The notes under the pieces: model-generated
Databases searched by the model: none
What the model saw: the letters and a program-made list of their open reading frames with translations, nothing else
What the model was told of the DNA's origin: nothing
Shown here: piece by piece, positions 41,031 through 51,664 of the stretch
Layout of the letters: the number at the start of each line of letters is the position of its first letter
Position numbering within the stretch: the first letter of the stretch is position 1
Source of the DNA: Petrosia ficiformis
Lineage: Eukaryota > Porifera > Demospongiae > Haplosclerida > Petrosiidae
Direction of reading: 5' to 3'
Assembly (NCBI GenBank): GCA_947044365.1
Contig: OX345636.1
Location: forward strand, 13,597,309-13,661,308
DNA length: 64,000 bases
Program-made: the position numbers and the translations under genes

Positions 41031-42258
41031 TTATACAGTGTCACTTTAATTTATTTTATATTATCCCACAATAATTGTATTGCTGCATACTTACTGAGCT
41101 CCAGACTTGAACACTATTACTTCACTGCTCTGCTTAGGAATGACCAATCGTGGATATGGATAGGCGTAACATGGGCGTGGTCGACAAACCATAGAGTATA
41201 AGCATAGATTATATAGACTACGTATAAGGGATTGGAAACGCCCACGCATTTCCGTACACTCCGTTGCCCCACCCTATCTTTTTTAGCCAGCCCCTCCCCT
41301 CTAAATACAATGCGCTATGCATGCAAGACTGGTAAAGAACTTGTTTTAAATCGTGTATAATTAAAGAACACTTTTGTTAAACTAATTGATAATATCACCA
41401 ACCAACATAGGAGTGCTATACCTTCAGCTAGAAAACTGGAGTGTTGAACTATATGACCTACCACACTGCTTAGAGTCCCCAAAATGTAAGTACCTCGTAA
41501 CCGTTTCAACTGGATTTTCTACATCTAAACGGTAACTTTTTTCTCTATATTTGTTTTAAACCCATGTATTTTTATTGAGTAACAAAACTTACATGGGAAT
41601 ATTGCAATAGAACTGTTATTAAAAGAAGTAAGAGTCCCAAAACCCGTTTTCGTTATGATATGTACTAAAAAACAATGGTTTTTAACATCGTACATGATTT
41701 GTTGCTAATGTTTTAGCAGTTGAGATGTTAAAACGATACAATAGCAACATGTGTATCAAGAAAAAACACCTTAATTGTCCAGTTTCAGCAAGGAATAGTG
41801 TTTTTTCTATGATCAGTCCTCACTACTAAGTAATAAAATTTAATTGATTTCTGGGGACACGGAGTGCGTCACAGACTTATGCATTGATGCTATGGGATCA
41901 CGTGCGCCGTTTCCAATCCCTTATACGTAGTCTATATAATCTATGGTATAAGACATAGATATAATTATTAAATTTTTATTCTAATATCTATGGTATAGGG
42001 TCTAGGGGGGCAATTTCGTCGAACCATATTATTTAGGGCCCTATAAGCGCATAAATTCGCTTATATACATGTATATATATACAATTAATTACACAATGTC
42101 ACTTCATTTATTACACAATAATTGTATTGCTGCATACTTACTGAGCTCCAGAATCTGTTTTTGAACACTATTACTTTACTGCATTTGCTTATGATCGAGT
42201 TATATATATATATGGTGCTATCATGGATATAGGCGTAACATGGGTGTGGTCGACAAAC
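41031..42258. repeat. Direct repeats of 3' flank around a transposon
   Basis: 41031-41189 (GTCACTTTAATTTATT, GCATACTTACTGAGCTCCAG, GGCGTAACATGGGCGTGGTCG) is repeated at 42085-42258 with about 15-20% change. The 743-bp element lies between them, but its own target duplication is 7 bp, so the larger repeat is an independent duplication. Confidence 0.65.
41203..41945. mobile_element. 743-bp inverted-repeat transposon, 7-bp target duplication GTATAAG
   Basis: The ends CATAGATTATATAGACTACG and its complement extend through TATAAGGGATTGGAAACG (about 38 bp). GTATAAG is at 41196-41202 and 41946-41952. Inside, GCCAGCCCCTCCCCTCTAA resembles the Mutator-type arm at 27260. No transposase frame is seen. 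Confidence 0.75.
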
Positions 42259-42282
42259 GTTAACGTAACATATAACCACAGA

Positions 42283-42415
42283 GTCTAGGCACCGCCGAGC
42301 TATAGGCCCCGCGCGCCCCTTTAACTGTGGCCGACGACCGTCACGACCCCAGTCTTGATCGAGGCAGCCGCTGCCTATAGAGTGAGAGCGCAGTTGTCGT
42401 CAGCTAAGCTTATTT
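42283..42415 (+). promoter_or_regulatory. GC-rich, CpG-rich island before an open exon
   Basis: This segment has many CpG dinucleotides (CCGCGCGCCCC, CCGACGACCGTCACGACC) in otherwise AT-rich DNA. It lies immediately upstream of the ATG at 42447, so it could be a promoter; an inserted repeat is the alternative. Confidence 0.3.
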
Positions 42416-42446
42416 AGTACAAGATTCAATATGCTACAAACTAACC

Positions 42447-42590
42447 ATGCTAAAAAGAGGAGCTTTACACTTTACAGATCAAAAGCTTACTCAAGGTGTT
42501 GAAGTTATGTTTCCAACGAAATGGTTAGCTCCTGGAAACATTGTAAAAGAATTAGAAATGTTCAATATCCAACAAAAGGTATATAAATGA
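42447..42590 (+). CDS. Short exon/ORF MLKRGALHFTDQKL, unrecognised
   Basis: ATG at 42447 opens 44 codons with protein-like composition, including LTQGVEVMFPTKWLAPGNIV and KELEMFNIQQK, up to a possible AAG|GTATAT donor at 42578. Read through, it stops at 42590 (47 residues). There is no second copy in the window to test conservation. It is not recognised. 42591-43585 holds no supported feature. Confidence 0.35.
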   Translation: MLKRGALHFTDQKLTQGVEVMFPTKWLAPGNIVKELEMFNIQQKVYK

Positions 42591-43585
42591 ACAACTAAAT
42601 GATGTAGTGAAGAATCATGGAACCAGAGATAATAAATATATTATCTCTGATGGAACTAACAGGAGGGAGAATGGTAATTATGTATTAGAATTTGAAGTGT
42701 GCATGTGTGTAATGTAATGTGTAATCAGAAACATAGAATTTGTTAATGGTCATTCACTTATCGAGGTGTTTAGAAATTAATTGCGATTTGGAATATAGAA
42801 ATTTTCATTTCGAAATGGATGTCTACCTTCGGCTTCCATAGTCTGCCATGATTGGTAGATCTTCACTGTAAGATTCAATATGTTCTCTGCCTTCAACATA
42901 AATTATGTAGTCACAGTTATTTCATATTCATTACTTCATATTTTCATATTACAGTACAAATTATAGAATGGTTTTGCCAAGTGAAAGAGGATTAACTTAC
43001 TGATGTGACTCAAATCAATCTTCATGTTTCATAGTATATATGTTTGATAAATTCCATGTATATCTTTTTCGCAAATGTTTTAATTTGTTGTCTGTTATTT
43101 GATATTGTAAGTACAAAGTCATGGAATTTGTCAATAAATAACTTTGTTCTCCATAATATTGGACAATATGTGAACATAATTTTCAAAAAGCTACACTTTC
43201 ATGGAATAATGTTTAGCTTACATTTAATCACTCATTGTTCTGCCATTTTGTACAGAAAGTCAATGAAATTTGATATGTAGCTAAGAAGCAATAGCTGGAT
43301 ACCAAATTTAATTGACTTCCTGCATAAACTAGTGTTTGGTCAAAACATTTAGTGGGAATGTGTCCCTTTTCGAAATTAGGTCACATACATGTATCTTGTG
43401 ATTGAGTGTCTGTTTCAACACCAGTGTTTATATGTAGTCTTGTCCCCAGCTAGGTCCACCATGTCCTGCAGGGAAAAGACAATGTACAGTTGCTTAAATC
43501 TTTGGTCCAAGTGTCAAACGTTCTCTCCACTCAAAAACGTACGGCAATAATGAAAAATAATGATTGAACATTGCATGTGTGACAT

Positions 43586-43664
43586 TAGTCTCACATAGCC
43601 ACCCCAGGCCTCTCGAATCCCTGGCCCTGGTTCATAAAGGGGAGGGGCTGGCTACGCCAGACTA
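43586..43664. mobile_element. 79-bp Mutator-type mini-element
   Basis: The ends TAGTCTCACATAGCCACCCC and GGGGCTGGCTACGCCAGACTA match the arms at 27246. The flanks GTGTGACAT and TTGTGACAC agree at seven of nine positions. Confidence 0.55.
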
Positions 43665-44398
43665 TTGTGACACCTGAGGACAACGAATATAAAGCAACAT
43701 TTCCCGACCGCGGCCGTCTTTCACCTGAAGGGGCATGATGGTCTGGCGACGAGACTAGTTATTGTGTGTGTATAATCATATGCAGGACTTCATTTTTGGT
43801 GGGATTATTGAGGGACGGGTGTGGGAGTTGTGGGTTATTCCCCCACCCCCATACAAAAAGTGTTAAATGTAACATTGCTTCAGGTTGCTTCTGCGGCCTG
43901 TACGTAGCTGCTGATATTTTTTTTTTAAAAACATTTCAGAGGTATGTAAATATATTCACCACATTCTAAAACCACAATGATTTAGCAGCTACATTATATA
44001 GTATTAAACTTTGGAAAATTTCCCAGGTCCCTCCTCTGTATGAAACCCTGCAGCTGATATGCACACAAGGCCATGTGTTTCATGAATCATTCAATTATGC
44101 CAACATGATTTTCAAATCAGAAATAATGATACACTAAGTGTATCATAATTTCACACAGACTAAATTATCTATCACTTTGATATTGTTATTGATCATTTAA
44201 ATATTTTTATAGAAACACTTTAAATTTTAAGAACAACTTAGACGATGAAACTTCTTTTAAAAGAATATTCCATGAATTTTATAAATTCAACTGTTTTTGT
44301 TTTGCTGAATTAACTTTATATTCAAGTATTAATTATTTTGTGTTATAATGTGCATGTTTGTTTGTTGCTTGAATATCTCTTCTTTTAGCAAGTATTAT

Positions 44399-44490
44399 GA
44401 AAGATTCTGCAGTTACAACATTTACAATACTTCATAGCACAATGAAGAAGTGCAATAAAAAAAGACAATGTAGCTGTGTCTATAGTGTAA
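44399..44490 (+). pseudogene. DNVAVSIV-type terminal exon, frameshifted
   Basis: After TTCTTTTAG the frame reads SIMKDSAVTTFTILHSTMKK, but one extra A in the run at 44457-44463 shifts it off the KKDNVAVSIV ending kept by copy B. It is also 21 bases (seven codons) shorter than copy B. The long frame to 44615 comes from that shift. Confidence 0.55.
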
Positions 44491-44812
44491 AAGAAATTCA
44501 TTATAATGATTATCATAATTATGCTAATAAAACAATAAAAACATTTTTTAATAATAAGGATAGGATTTCAAAGCCTAAAATGTATGCAAACAAGATCAGG
44601 ATGGTACTAACTTGAAAGCTGTTAGCAACTGGTTCATTGAGAGTTCATTTCCTGTAGTAATTAATGATATTCATTTAAATATTTACCGTAATTCAATATA
44701 CCAGTAATTATCACTCTATTATAATGAATAACATCTAGTCACTAACGACTAGTCTAGGTAAATATAAGACCCAAATTAAACAACCACTGTATATATATAT
44801 ATACAGTGAAAC

Positions 44813-45413
44813 CACCGTTAGCAGACACCTCCCAATAGCCGACACCTCTCTAAGACGGACACTTTCTTGCAGTCCCAAACACACTTCCATAGACGCCTAT
44901 AGATTGGAACCCTCTGAAATACGGACACCTCACTATTCCATATACCGGACACATATCACACCCCCATTGATATTATAACATACGAAAACCACTCTATATT
45001 GCGGACAGTATAATTAATTTTTTCAAAATTATTATCAATAATATTTATAATATTTATATTATTATTAATTACACTATCTTCACTGTATCCAATCTTGAAG
45101 TCTAACAATCAGTGCTTTTAGTCTATCGACATAAACTTTTGGAACATTTCGGAAACACAGATAATATAAATACTGCTCTGCAGAAGAGTTTGCCACAGGC
45201 AACGATAATGTACCTGTAGCTATGTCAAGACTTTGCTGATGATAACTAGGAAAGTGAATTTATGTCACAGTTTGATAACAATCAAGAAGAAGATATAACA
45301 CTAAAACTAATGTTTTTGACAATATAGGTAAAGATAATAATAAACCTCTGAAATGAGGACACCTCTATAATAAGAACACTTTGAGCTGGTCCCAATGGTG
45401 TTCAATTTTGCTA
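44813..45413. mobile_element. CAGTGAAACC MITE, right end deleted
   Basis: The left end CAGTGAAACCACCGTTAGCA and the inner ACGGACACC words match the complete element at 56013-56635. The right end is lost in a deletion joining GGTGT to TCAATTTTGC. Confidence 0.65.
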
Positions 45414-45729
45414 AGGATTTTAAAATATAATAATTAAAACACTTGTAATTATATATTTACCAAAATGGCTTGGGACATTTGAACATGATCCTAGTGGCCC
45501 TAAGACAATATGCACCTGCTCTGACACACAGTTCATTCCTGTAGTGACAAAATGAATATAGAAATGATCATAATTATAATTCCAATTATATAATTATATC
45601 AGATGTAATTGTTAAAGAATTCTTTTGAGCGCATTATGGGGAAATTACAAAACAAGCATACAGCAAAGTGCATTCTTGTATGCTTGTCAACACCGCACAT
45701 TGAGTGCATTACAAAAAAAATTAGCGTAC

Positions 45730-45801
45730 ATGAGGTGTGGTCGAGAAGCATACAACATAAAGAAATGAGCATGGTATGTTTGATGATACCACACCTCTCA
45801 T
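45730..45801. mobile_element. Small ATGAGGTGTGGT inverted-repeat element
   Basis: ATGAGGTGTGGT and ACCACACCTCTCAT bracket 45 bases. The same arms make the tight hairpin at 31093-31136. The duplicate is at about 57131-57202. The open frame around it (45609-45803) is broken in the duplicate. Confidence 0.5.
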
Positions 45802-45987
45802 GATATAATTCTATAGTGTATAGTAAGTGGTTTCATTAATACATTTATAGTGATGCATGGATGAGTCAGTCTTGATGGAGTGCTGTAAGAGCTTCTATGT
45901 TACAATAGGCATATGTCAGTGCTTTTGATACAACCACGCATCATACAATTGTAATACTTATAAAATCATTTGAGAATAGAGAGTTGT

Positions 45988-46029
45988 AATAACCAATGCA
46001 GTGGAAACACCACCACTGCATTGGTTATT
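45988..46029. repeat. Hairpin with shortened left arm
   Basis: AATAACCAATGCAGTGG faces CCACTGCATTGGTTATT. In copy B (57389-57438) the arms are complete and eight bases longer, so this copy lost GTGGTGTG. Confidence 0.75.
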
Positions 46030-47246
46030 TAGTAGAAATTGTAATTAGGAACGAGTGATAATAATAATATACTTACATGTTGCATCATAGGGATAATTAT
46101 CATGATTTTCGATATTATTATGATACTAGTGAAACATTGTCAATATACTACCTTTTGTCATATCAAGGATTTTCAAATCAACTTCCATACACACTAAGCT
46201 TGTGTAAGACCAAATTTCCAATTTTTACATTACTACAAGTATCTATATAAGTGATGATATATAATATTGCCCAGCTCTTGATTTTACAATACTTGACACA
46301 CTTGCAGGTCAATTAATTCCTGAAATTCCTGTATACCTGTCTATTGCGTTCATAAAGAAATAACAGGGTTAATTAATTCCTACAATTATTTTTAGCATAC
46401 TTTAATAATTATATACAATATGTACCACTCAAAATTAAATAAACATATTGTATTATATATAATTACTTGCTAGTTGGGGGTATGGTGAGTTTGAATATCA
46501 TCAATGGACTCCAAGGTCTGTTTTGTATTAGGAAAAACTTAGTCAAGCCTCATGTATGCATGTATACTGACAAGGAATATTATGATATTATACCAAAAGC
46601 ATATAATCTTGGGGGGGGGGGGGTGGTGTTAGCCTGGACATATGCTCAGGGAACATTCACATTAGAATTAATTGACCACACCCATATGAATAATTAATTA
46701 GATACAAAAATTTTGCCACACTCTTTGTGTGTCCCAATTCTGCCGAGGTAATATCTGGAGTCTAGTTATGCCACTGCACATTAAAGTGCCTCACCTACTA
46801 TAAATAAATACCATACATGTGGAGATATTGACAGTGTTTTTTATTTGCCAGTTTGGTAGTTTTGGGTTAATACTGTGACATTAAAATTCATCAATTAGTC
46901 CATGAATGTGCATGTGTATTCTAAACATTTTCCCTACTGAGAAATATAAAACAACAAGCTGATATCTTCCTTGGATGTGTTCAACAAAAAGTAGTGGTCT
47001 CCATTTCTCAGTTCTTACCTTCCGCTACTAAGTACTTCCAGTGATAAATGGAACAGCTTTCTATTGTTCAGAAGTTGTGCTCAGACACGCCCACATAATA
47101 AAATGTAAATTAATTGCTAATCGTAAAAATTTAATTCATCAATACTCTGTGTACACAAATTAATATTTACTACTATCAATATTTCCACATATACAATATT
47201 GCAGAAGGTGCTTTAAGTGCCTTCCACAATATCCAAAGAGTGTAGG

Positions 47247-47997
47247 CAGGAGCTTATGAGCGCCGTGAAGGAGCGTCAAACTGCAGTACCATCTGTTGTC
47301 GAGTCACACTTTCAGCAAAACTCCAAATATGGTCAAAAGGATGGATTTAAGATAAGTGTTCTGAAGTGGGTGGACAATTATTAGGATCCAGTCAAGAAAA
47401 AAATGTCAAACGAACTCGTGCAGAAGAACAGTCAAGCCACAGTCCTAAGCAGATTCGCTGTTTAGCAGAGATGAAATAGCGATCAAAAGAACCAATGCAC
47501 AGATTTCTGGATGGAATATTTCAAACTAACTGGAAGCCCGAAACGTAAGTTCTACAAGCCAAGAAGAAACTCAAGAAGAAAGCTTGAATACAAGGCGGTT
47601 TCAAATCATACTCTAGGTAACAAACTAATCATCATGTGCTTATTTCATTAGAGATATTGCTTTTGTTGTTGTCTATTAATAGTCCTTTTGTACACCCTGT
47701 AGAATCAACACACTGACAGCAGTTTGACACTTTTGTTACAGAGTTTGGTAGCACCTATCCTTTGCTGACTATACTAGTATCGTTTCGGTCTGGAAAGAAG
47801 TGGGGGATTATACAGACTCATCTTGTCAGACGCACACGATAGTCAATTTATAATTTTTTTTTTTTTAATAAACACTTATCACAGAGGTTTTCCATATAAG
47901 GCAGTTTGCAAAGGTGTGATTCGACAACAGATGGTTTGCAAAACATATTGGAGTTTGATGCTCCTTCGCGCCACTTTGCGGTGCTCATAAGCTCCTG
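47247..47997. mobile_element. 751-bp CAGGAGC transposon, 7-bp target duplication, empty site in copy B
   Basis: The arms CAGGAGCTTATGAGCGCCG and CGGTGCTCATAAGCTCCTG are inverted over about 110 bp. GTGTAGG lies at 47240-47246 and 47998-48004. Copy B has a single uninterrupted TTGTAGGTGTGATAG at about 58864. Inside, a plus-strand frame includes VKRTRAEEQSSHSPKQIRCL, resembling the MKRTR frame of the 587-bp element at 3241, then stops. The minus ORF 47879-48241 runs across the right arm and is not a gene. Confidence 0.85.
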
Positions 47998-48004
47998 GTG
48001 TAGG

Positions 48005-50000
48005 TGGGATAGAAATATGAATAAATATAATGTAGTGTGAGTAATTCTGCCTAATATAGTAATAACAATACAAGTAGCTGTTCAGTTCTAGTTGAAATAC
48101 TTTGCTAAAGGTATAGAAGAACCTCAAAATGGAAAAAAGAACGAACAAAATAGTAACTATATAGGGCAAGGCGCTTTCTGTAAAGAGAGCTTGTACACAA
48201 ACATCAAAATATACCATTAGTGGACATACATGTGGACACATATTCTATATACAAGTACATTATACATACTTCTTGTTGGACACATTCCAAGGAAGATATC
48301 ATATGGTTGTTCTATATTTCTAAATGTTAAGAATGCACATGCGCATTTGTGAACTAATTAGCGAATTTAAATGTGAACCCAAAACTGCCAAATCAAACAC
48401 AAGACACTGCCAATATTTCCACATATATGGTACGTCATTTATCTTACATTTATATAACATGATAAATATAGATGTAGTGCAATTCACTATAGAGCAATGA
48501 AAACACTTTGACAAACACAAGTCCTGACAACTAAACTGGCACAATTACATTAGTTAATTATAATTAATGATACCAAATTAAAAAAAAAAAATTGAATACT
48601 TATTTATAGTTACATGTAGATGTATATAATATGTGACTACTGGTTCTGATAAAATGAATTCAAATACAATTTTGAAATACAAGTGAAAATACATTAGGCA
48701 GTTATGGGTTAAATTTGTCAACATAAAAATGTTCATTAATATGGCTTTGTCTTTATCTCAATCGGGATGTATGATATATCATTCCAGAGCTAATTTAATG
48801 CTCTATTCAGGTAAAACAAAAAAAATTAATTTTGAATTATAATCCATAAACTTGGTTTTCTCAGAGCCAGTCATATATAGTTCTAACAGTTCAGATCAGT
48901 TACACTGTATGCATGGAGAAATTGAGTTATTTTAACAATTTTATTTTGCAGTGTATGTGCTATTTATGGCTTACATATCTATAATAATTATAATATATAC
49001 TCTGCAAAATAAAGTAACTAATTTATTGGTTAGTACAGTTGCAAGGAATAGTGGAGATTGTAATTTAATTGGTCATGTAGGTTTTATGGACTAATTTAAT
49101 AATTACTATTTCAATTATCCTTATATTGTTGATATGTACAAAGAAGCAGAATAATATTTTTTAATAAATCCTTAAAACCTTCTTTGTACATCTAATATGA
49201 GATATAAGACATGATAATTGATTATAGTATCGTCTGTCATGCAGTCATAGCAACAACCTATATGACCAATTATATTATAATTAGCATCTTTGCAACTCTA
49301 CAACTAATACATTTTTAATTTCAACAATTCTATTTTTACAGTATAATTCTAGCAGAAACTCATCACTTGCAAACGATATGAATGGACAGCAAATCTTTTC
49401 TTAGGGTAGGTGTATTCCATATTAAGGTTCAATGCCAGTGATCAATAAAGACAGGGGAAGACCATATATATAGATCTAAATTTTTGCAGGCTATAAATTT
49501 CGCATTTTTCGTAAAAACTGACTGGCCGCAAAAATAATGACCATGTCCACCACATACGCTCATTTTTGGTGAATGCATACATTTTATCACAAAATAGTTG
49601 AATATCGTCAAAAATTTAGGGCTTAACAGTATATAATTACATGCACAAACTTGAGATACTGGAGTATTATAATTATTAAATTTTGATGAAACTTTTAATA
49701 ATTAGTAATAACTACTCACATTAAAACTTGCATGTCAATAAAACAGTTTAGAAGACTGTGTACAAACATTGAATGTTTATTAACATAAATATTACAAGTT
49801 CTGATTTTAATTAATTTTACTGGAATTGTCAGATTTGTGGCATAATGAGTGTACCTTGAAATCATAATAGGTTGTTTTAAAAAGCATAACATAATAGGAA
49901 CACACCTAGCATGATCAACTATAGCTGTTGATATATTTTACTATTTTAATAACAATTTGGAAAAGCAACAGGCATTTTAATTACATGCTCTCACATAATT
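48005..50000. other. Duplicated non-coding stretch and spacer
   Basis: It holds foldback ends GCAAAATAAAGTAACTAATT (49004) and GTTAGTACAGTTGCAAGG (49031). The minus frames 48320-48544 and 49429-49611 have counterparts in copy B, but with many replacement changes, so I do not call them genes. Confidence 0.5.
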
Positions 50001-50002
50001 AT

Positions 50003-50024
50003 AGGTGTGGCTCCAAATAATTAA
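50003..50024 (+). promoter_or_regulatory. AGGTGTGGCTCnAAATAATTAA motif upstream of NQY gene C
   Basis: Nearly the same as the word at 13159-13180. Here it is 225 bases before the ATG of gene C. Confidence 0.3.
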
Positions 50025-50227
50025 ATGTATTATAAGTTGATGCACCACAGTGAAATTAATTCATCTAATGTGAACATACACATGTACAGAGAATGCAAAG
50101 TATTACTTCCTACACTAATATTTTGATAGAGTACAATATCATTGAGAAATATACATATGCGACGATCATCGACAAATTAATTAAACTATACCGGATATAT
50201 AAGGGACTATACTACTTACTTTTTAAA

Positions 50228-50970
50228 ATGGAGTCCTATTTAGCACAACAGTTAGACTTTGAAGTGAGTATAATTAAGATAATGTAAATGTATTTAATCA
50301 TGTATATGACTATATGTACATTGTAAATGAGTATTTGGCATATGATTATAATCTGTATTAAGAATAATAGTAAAAGTATGAAAGTACATGTACATGTACA
50401 TCTGTCTCACGCGTTCATGTGTATCCAAAACAATCTAGTTCTTTCTTTCAAGTGATGACTCATTGAGTTATCCTCATAGTTGCTTCCAACATTGTAGTGA
50501 ATGTTTTCTTTAAATGCAGTAAACAATCATTAGGTACAGACACAATCTCATAAATGAGTCATCATTCTTGAGCTTTTCAATGAATTACTACAAAAACAGC
50601 ATATGTCACTTGAGGACCTAAAGTATTTAGTTCAGGCATTCACATAATAAATATTTAACAATAAATTTTGTCTATTATCTATACATAGAAAAACAGTGGA
50701 CAATGGCTGGTGGTTTTACCCATACTACCTTCAGTCAATCAATATGATAAAGAAACAACTGATAAATCTATCATTGTTCATTCTTCATCAACAATTCATG
50801 TGCCGAATTGTGTGTATTGGAGAGATCCAATTACTGTTAGTAACAGAAGAGGAGAATCTCATTGGGCCATTAAAAAAAGTATATTTTACATGATACATGC
50901 ATTTAACATTTGTAGCTATACATGTATGATAGAAAGGAATTCCATCAGCAATACCAGAAAGACATTTTGA
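50228..50970 (+). CDS. NQY-family gene C (two exons, 105 residues, complete)
   Basis: Exon 1 (50228-50263) encodes MESYLAQQLDFE and ends at a GAA|GTGAGT donor in phase 0. Exon 2 (50689-50970) follows TCTATACATAG in phase 0 and encodes KNSGQWLVVLPILPSVNQYD, IIVHSSSTIHVPNCVYWRDP, and NRRGESHWAIKKS, then a tail with CSYTCMIERNS. This is the most compact and complete member: one 425-base intron and no intermediate exon. The tail after KKS is longer than in other members. There is no signal peptide; basic residues follow the core. The AGGTGTGGCTC motif lies upstream. It aligns with the other terminal exons over about 50 residues. Function unknown. Confidence 0.55.
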
Positions 50971-51449
50971 CGATGTCTAGTGTGTGAAGATATATGGAGA
51001 AAAGGTATGATTGCTTTGGCCTTTTTATTTGCCACAGGGTCATTGGTCAATTGATGGGTGTAGCACTAGATACAAAACAGTACCAATTTATTCTGTCTAC
51101 CACCAGGAAGAAATCAGCTTACGGAACTGTTTTTGATAGCTGAAATTGATTGCAAAATGTATACAAAATAACAGTAACTATCAGGGTTCTATCTATTGGG
51201 GGGAAAAAAGCTCAGTAAAAACATTATAGTACTACTCCCAAATAGTGTCTACGGTGGCTGTATAACCACAATAATGCACACACATTTTTGTAACATGCAT
51301 GTACACAATTTTTCAATAAAATTCTCTCCCAAATAAACTATTATATATTAAAATGTGAACTGGTATTCTTTTGATATATTAAATTGGCTGTTTAACTACT
51401 AATAACCTATAATACAATACATGTAATTGTGTACCTTCTTTTATTCCAG

Positions 51450-51664
51450 AATACATTAGGCAAGACAGAGCACAACGTCTAGTGATTTTACATCCTCCAC
51501 ATAATCAGTATTGTGGTATTGAGAATGCAATCATTGTGTCCTCTGCTATGCCAATAGAAGTGCCAAACTGTACATACTTGACACACCCAGTTACTAATAC
51601 CAAAAGAGGAGAATGTTTAAGTCGCTGGGTCCTAAAGGAGAGCATTATATATAATATGGGATAA
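51450..51664 (+). CDS. NQY-family terminal exon D
   Basis: The acceptor is GTACCTTCTTTTATTCCAG and the phase is 1. The exon encodes YIRQDRAQRLVILHPPHNQY, then NAIIVSSAMPIEVPNC, TYLTHPVTN, and KRGECLSRWVLKES, ending IIYNMG. It differs from the others by L for W after the CTY and by an inserted CL in GESHW. The nearest upstream first exon is that of gene C in phase 0, which would not join in frame, so a separate phase-0-to-1 exon is missing or this exon is an orphan. Confidence 0.5.

Larger units (their letters stand above)
43866..49730. repeat. Large direct duplication, copy A
   Basis: From AAATGTAACATTGCTTCAGG to AACTACTCACATTAAAACTT this aligns with 54386-60585. Copy A lacks the 538-bp M4 insertion, about 100 bp after the exon, and roughly 200 bp at 45413. 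It has gained a 751-bp transposon at 47247. Identity is high (few changes per 100 bases) through most of it. The rest holds AT-rich non-coding DNA. Confidence 0.85.

Noticed and set aside
47879..48241. 120-codon minus-strand open frame, the longest in the window
   Set aside because: It spans the right arm of the 751-bp transposon and ordinary flank, so it did not exist before the insertion, and copy B has no equivalent.
48320..48544. Cysteine-rich minus-strand frame also open in copy B (59184-59384)
   Set aside because: Shared openness comes from recent duplication. The changes between copies are mostly amino-acid replacements and no splice signals fit.
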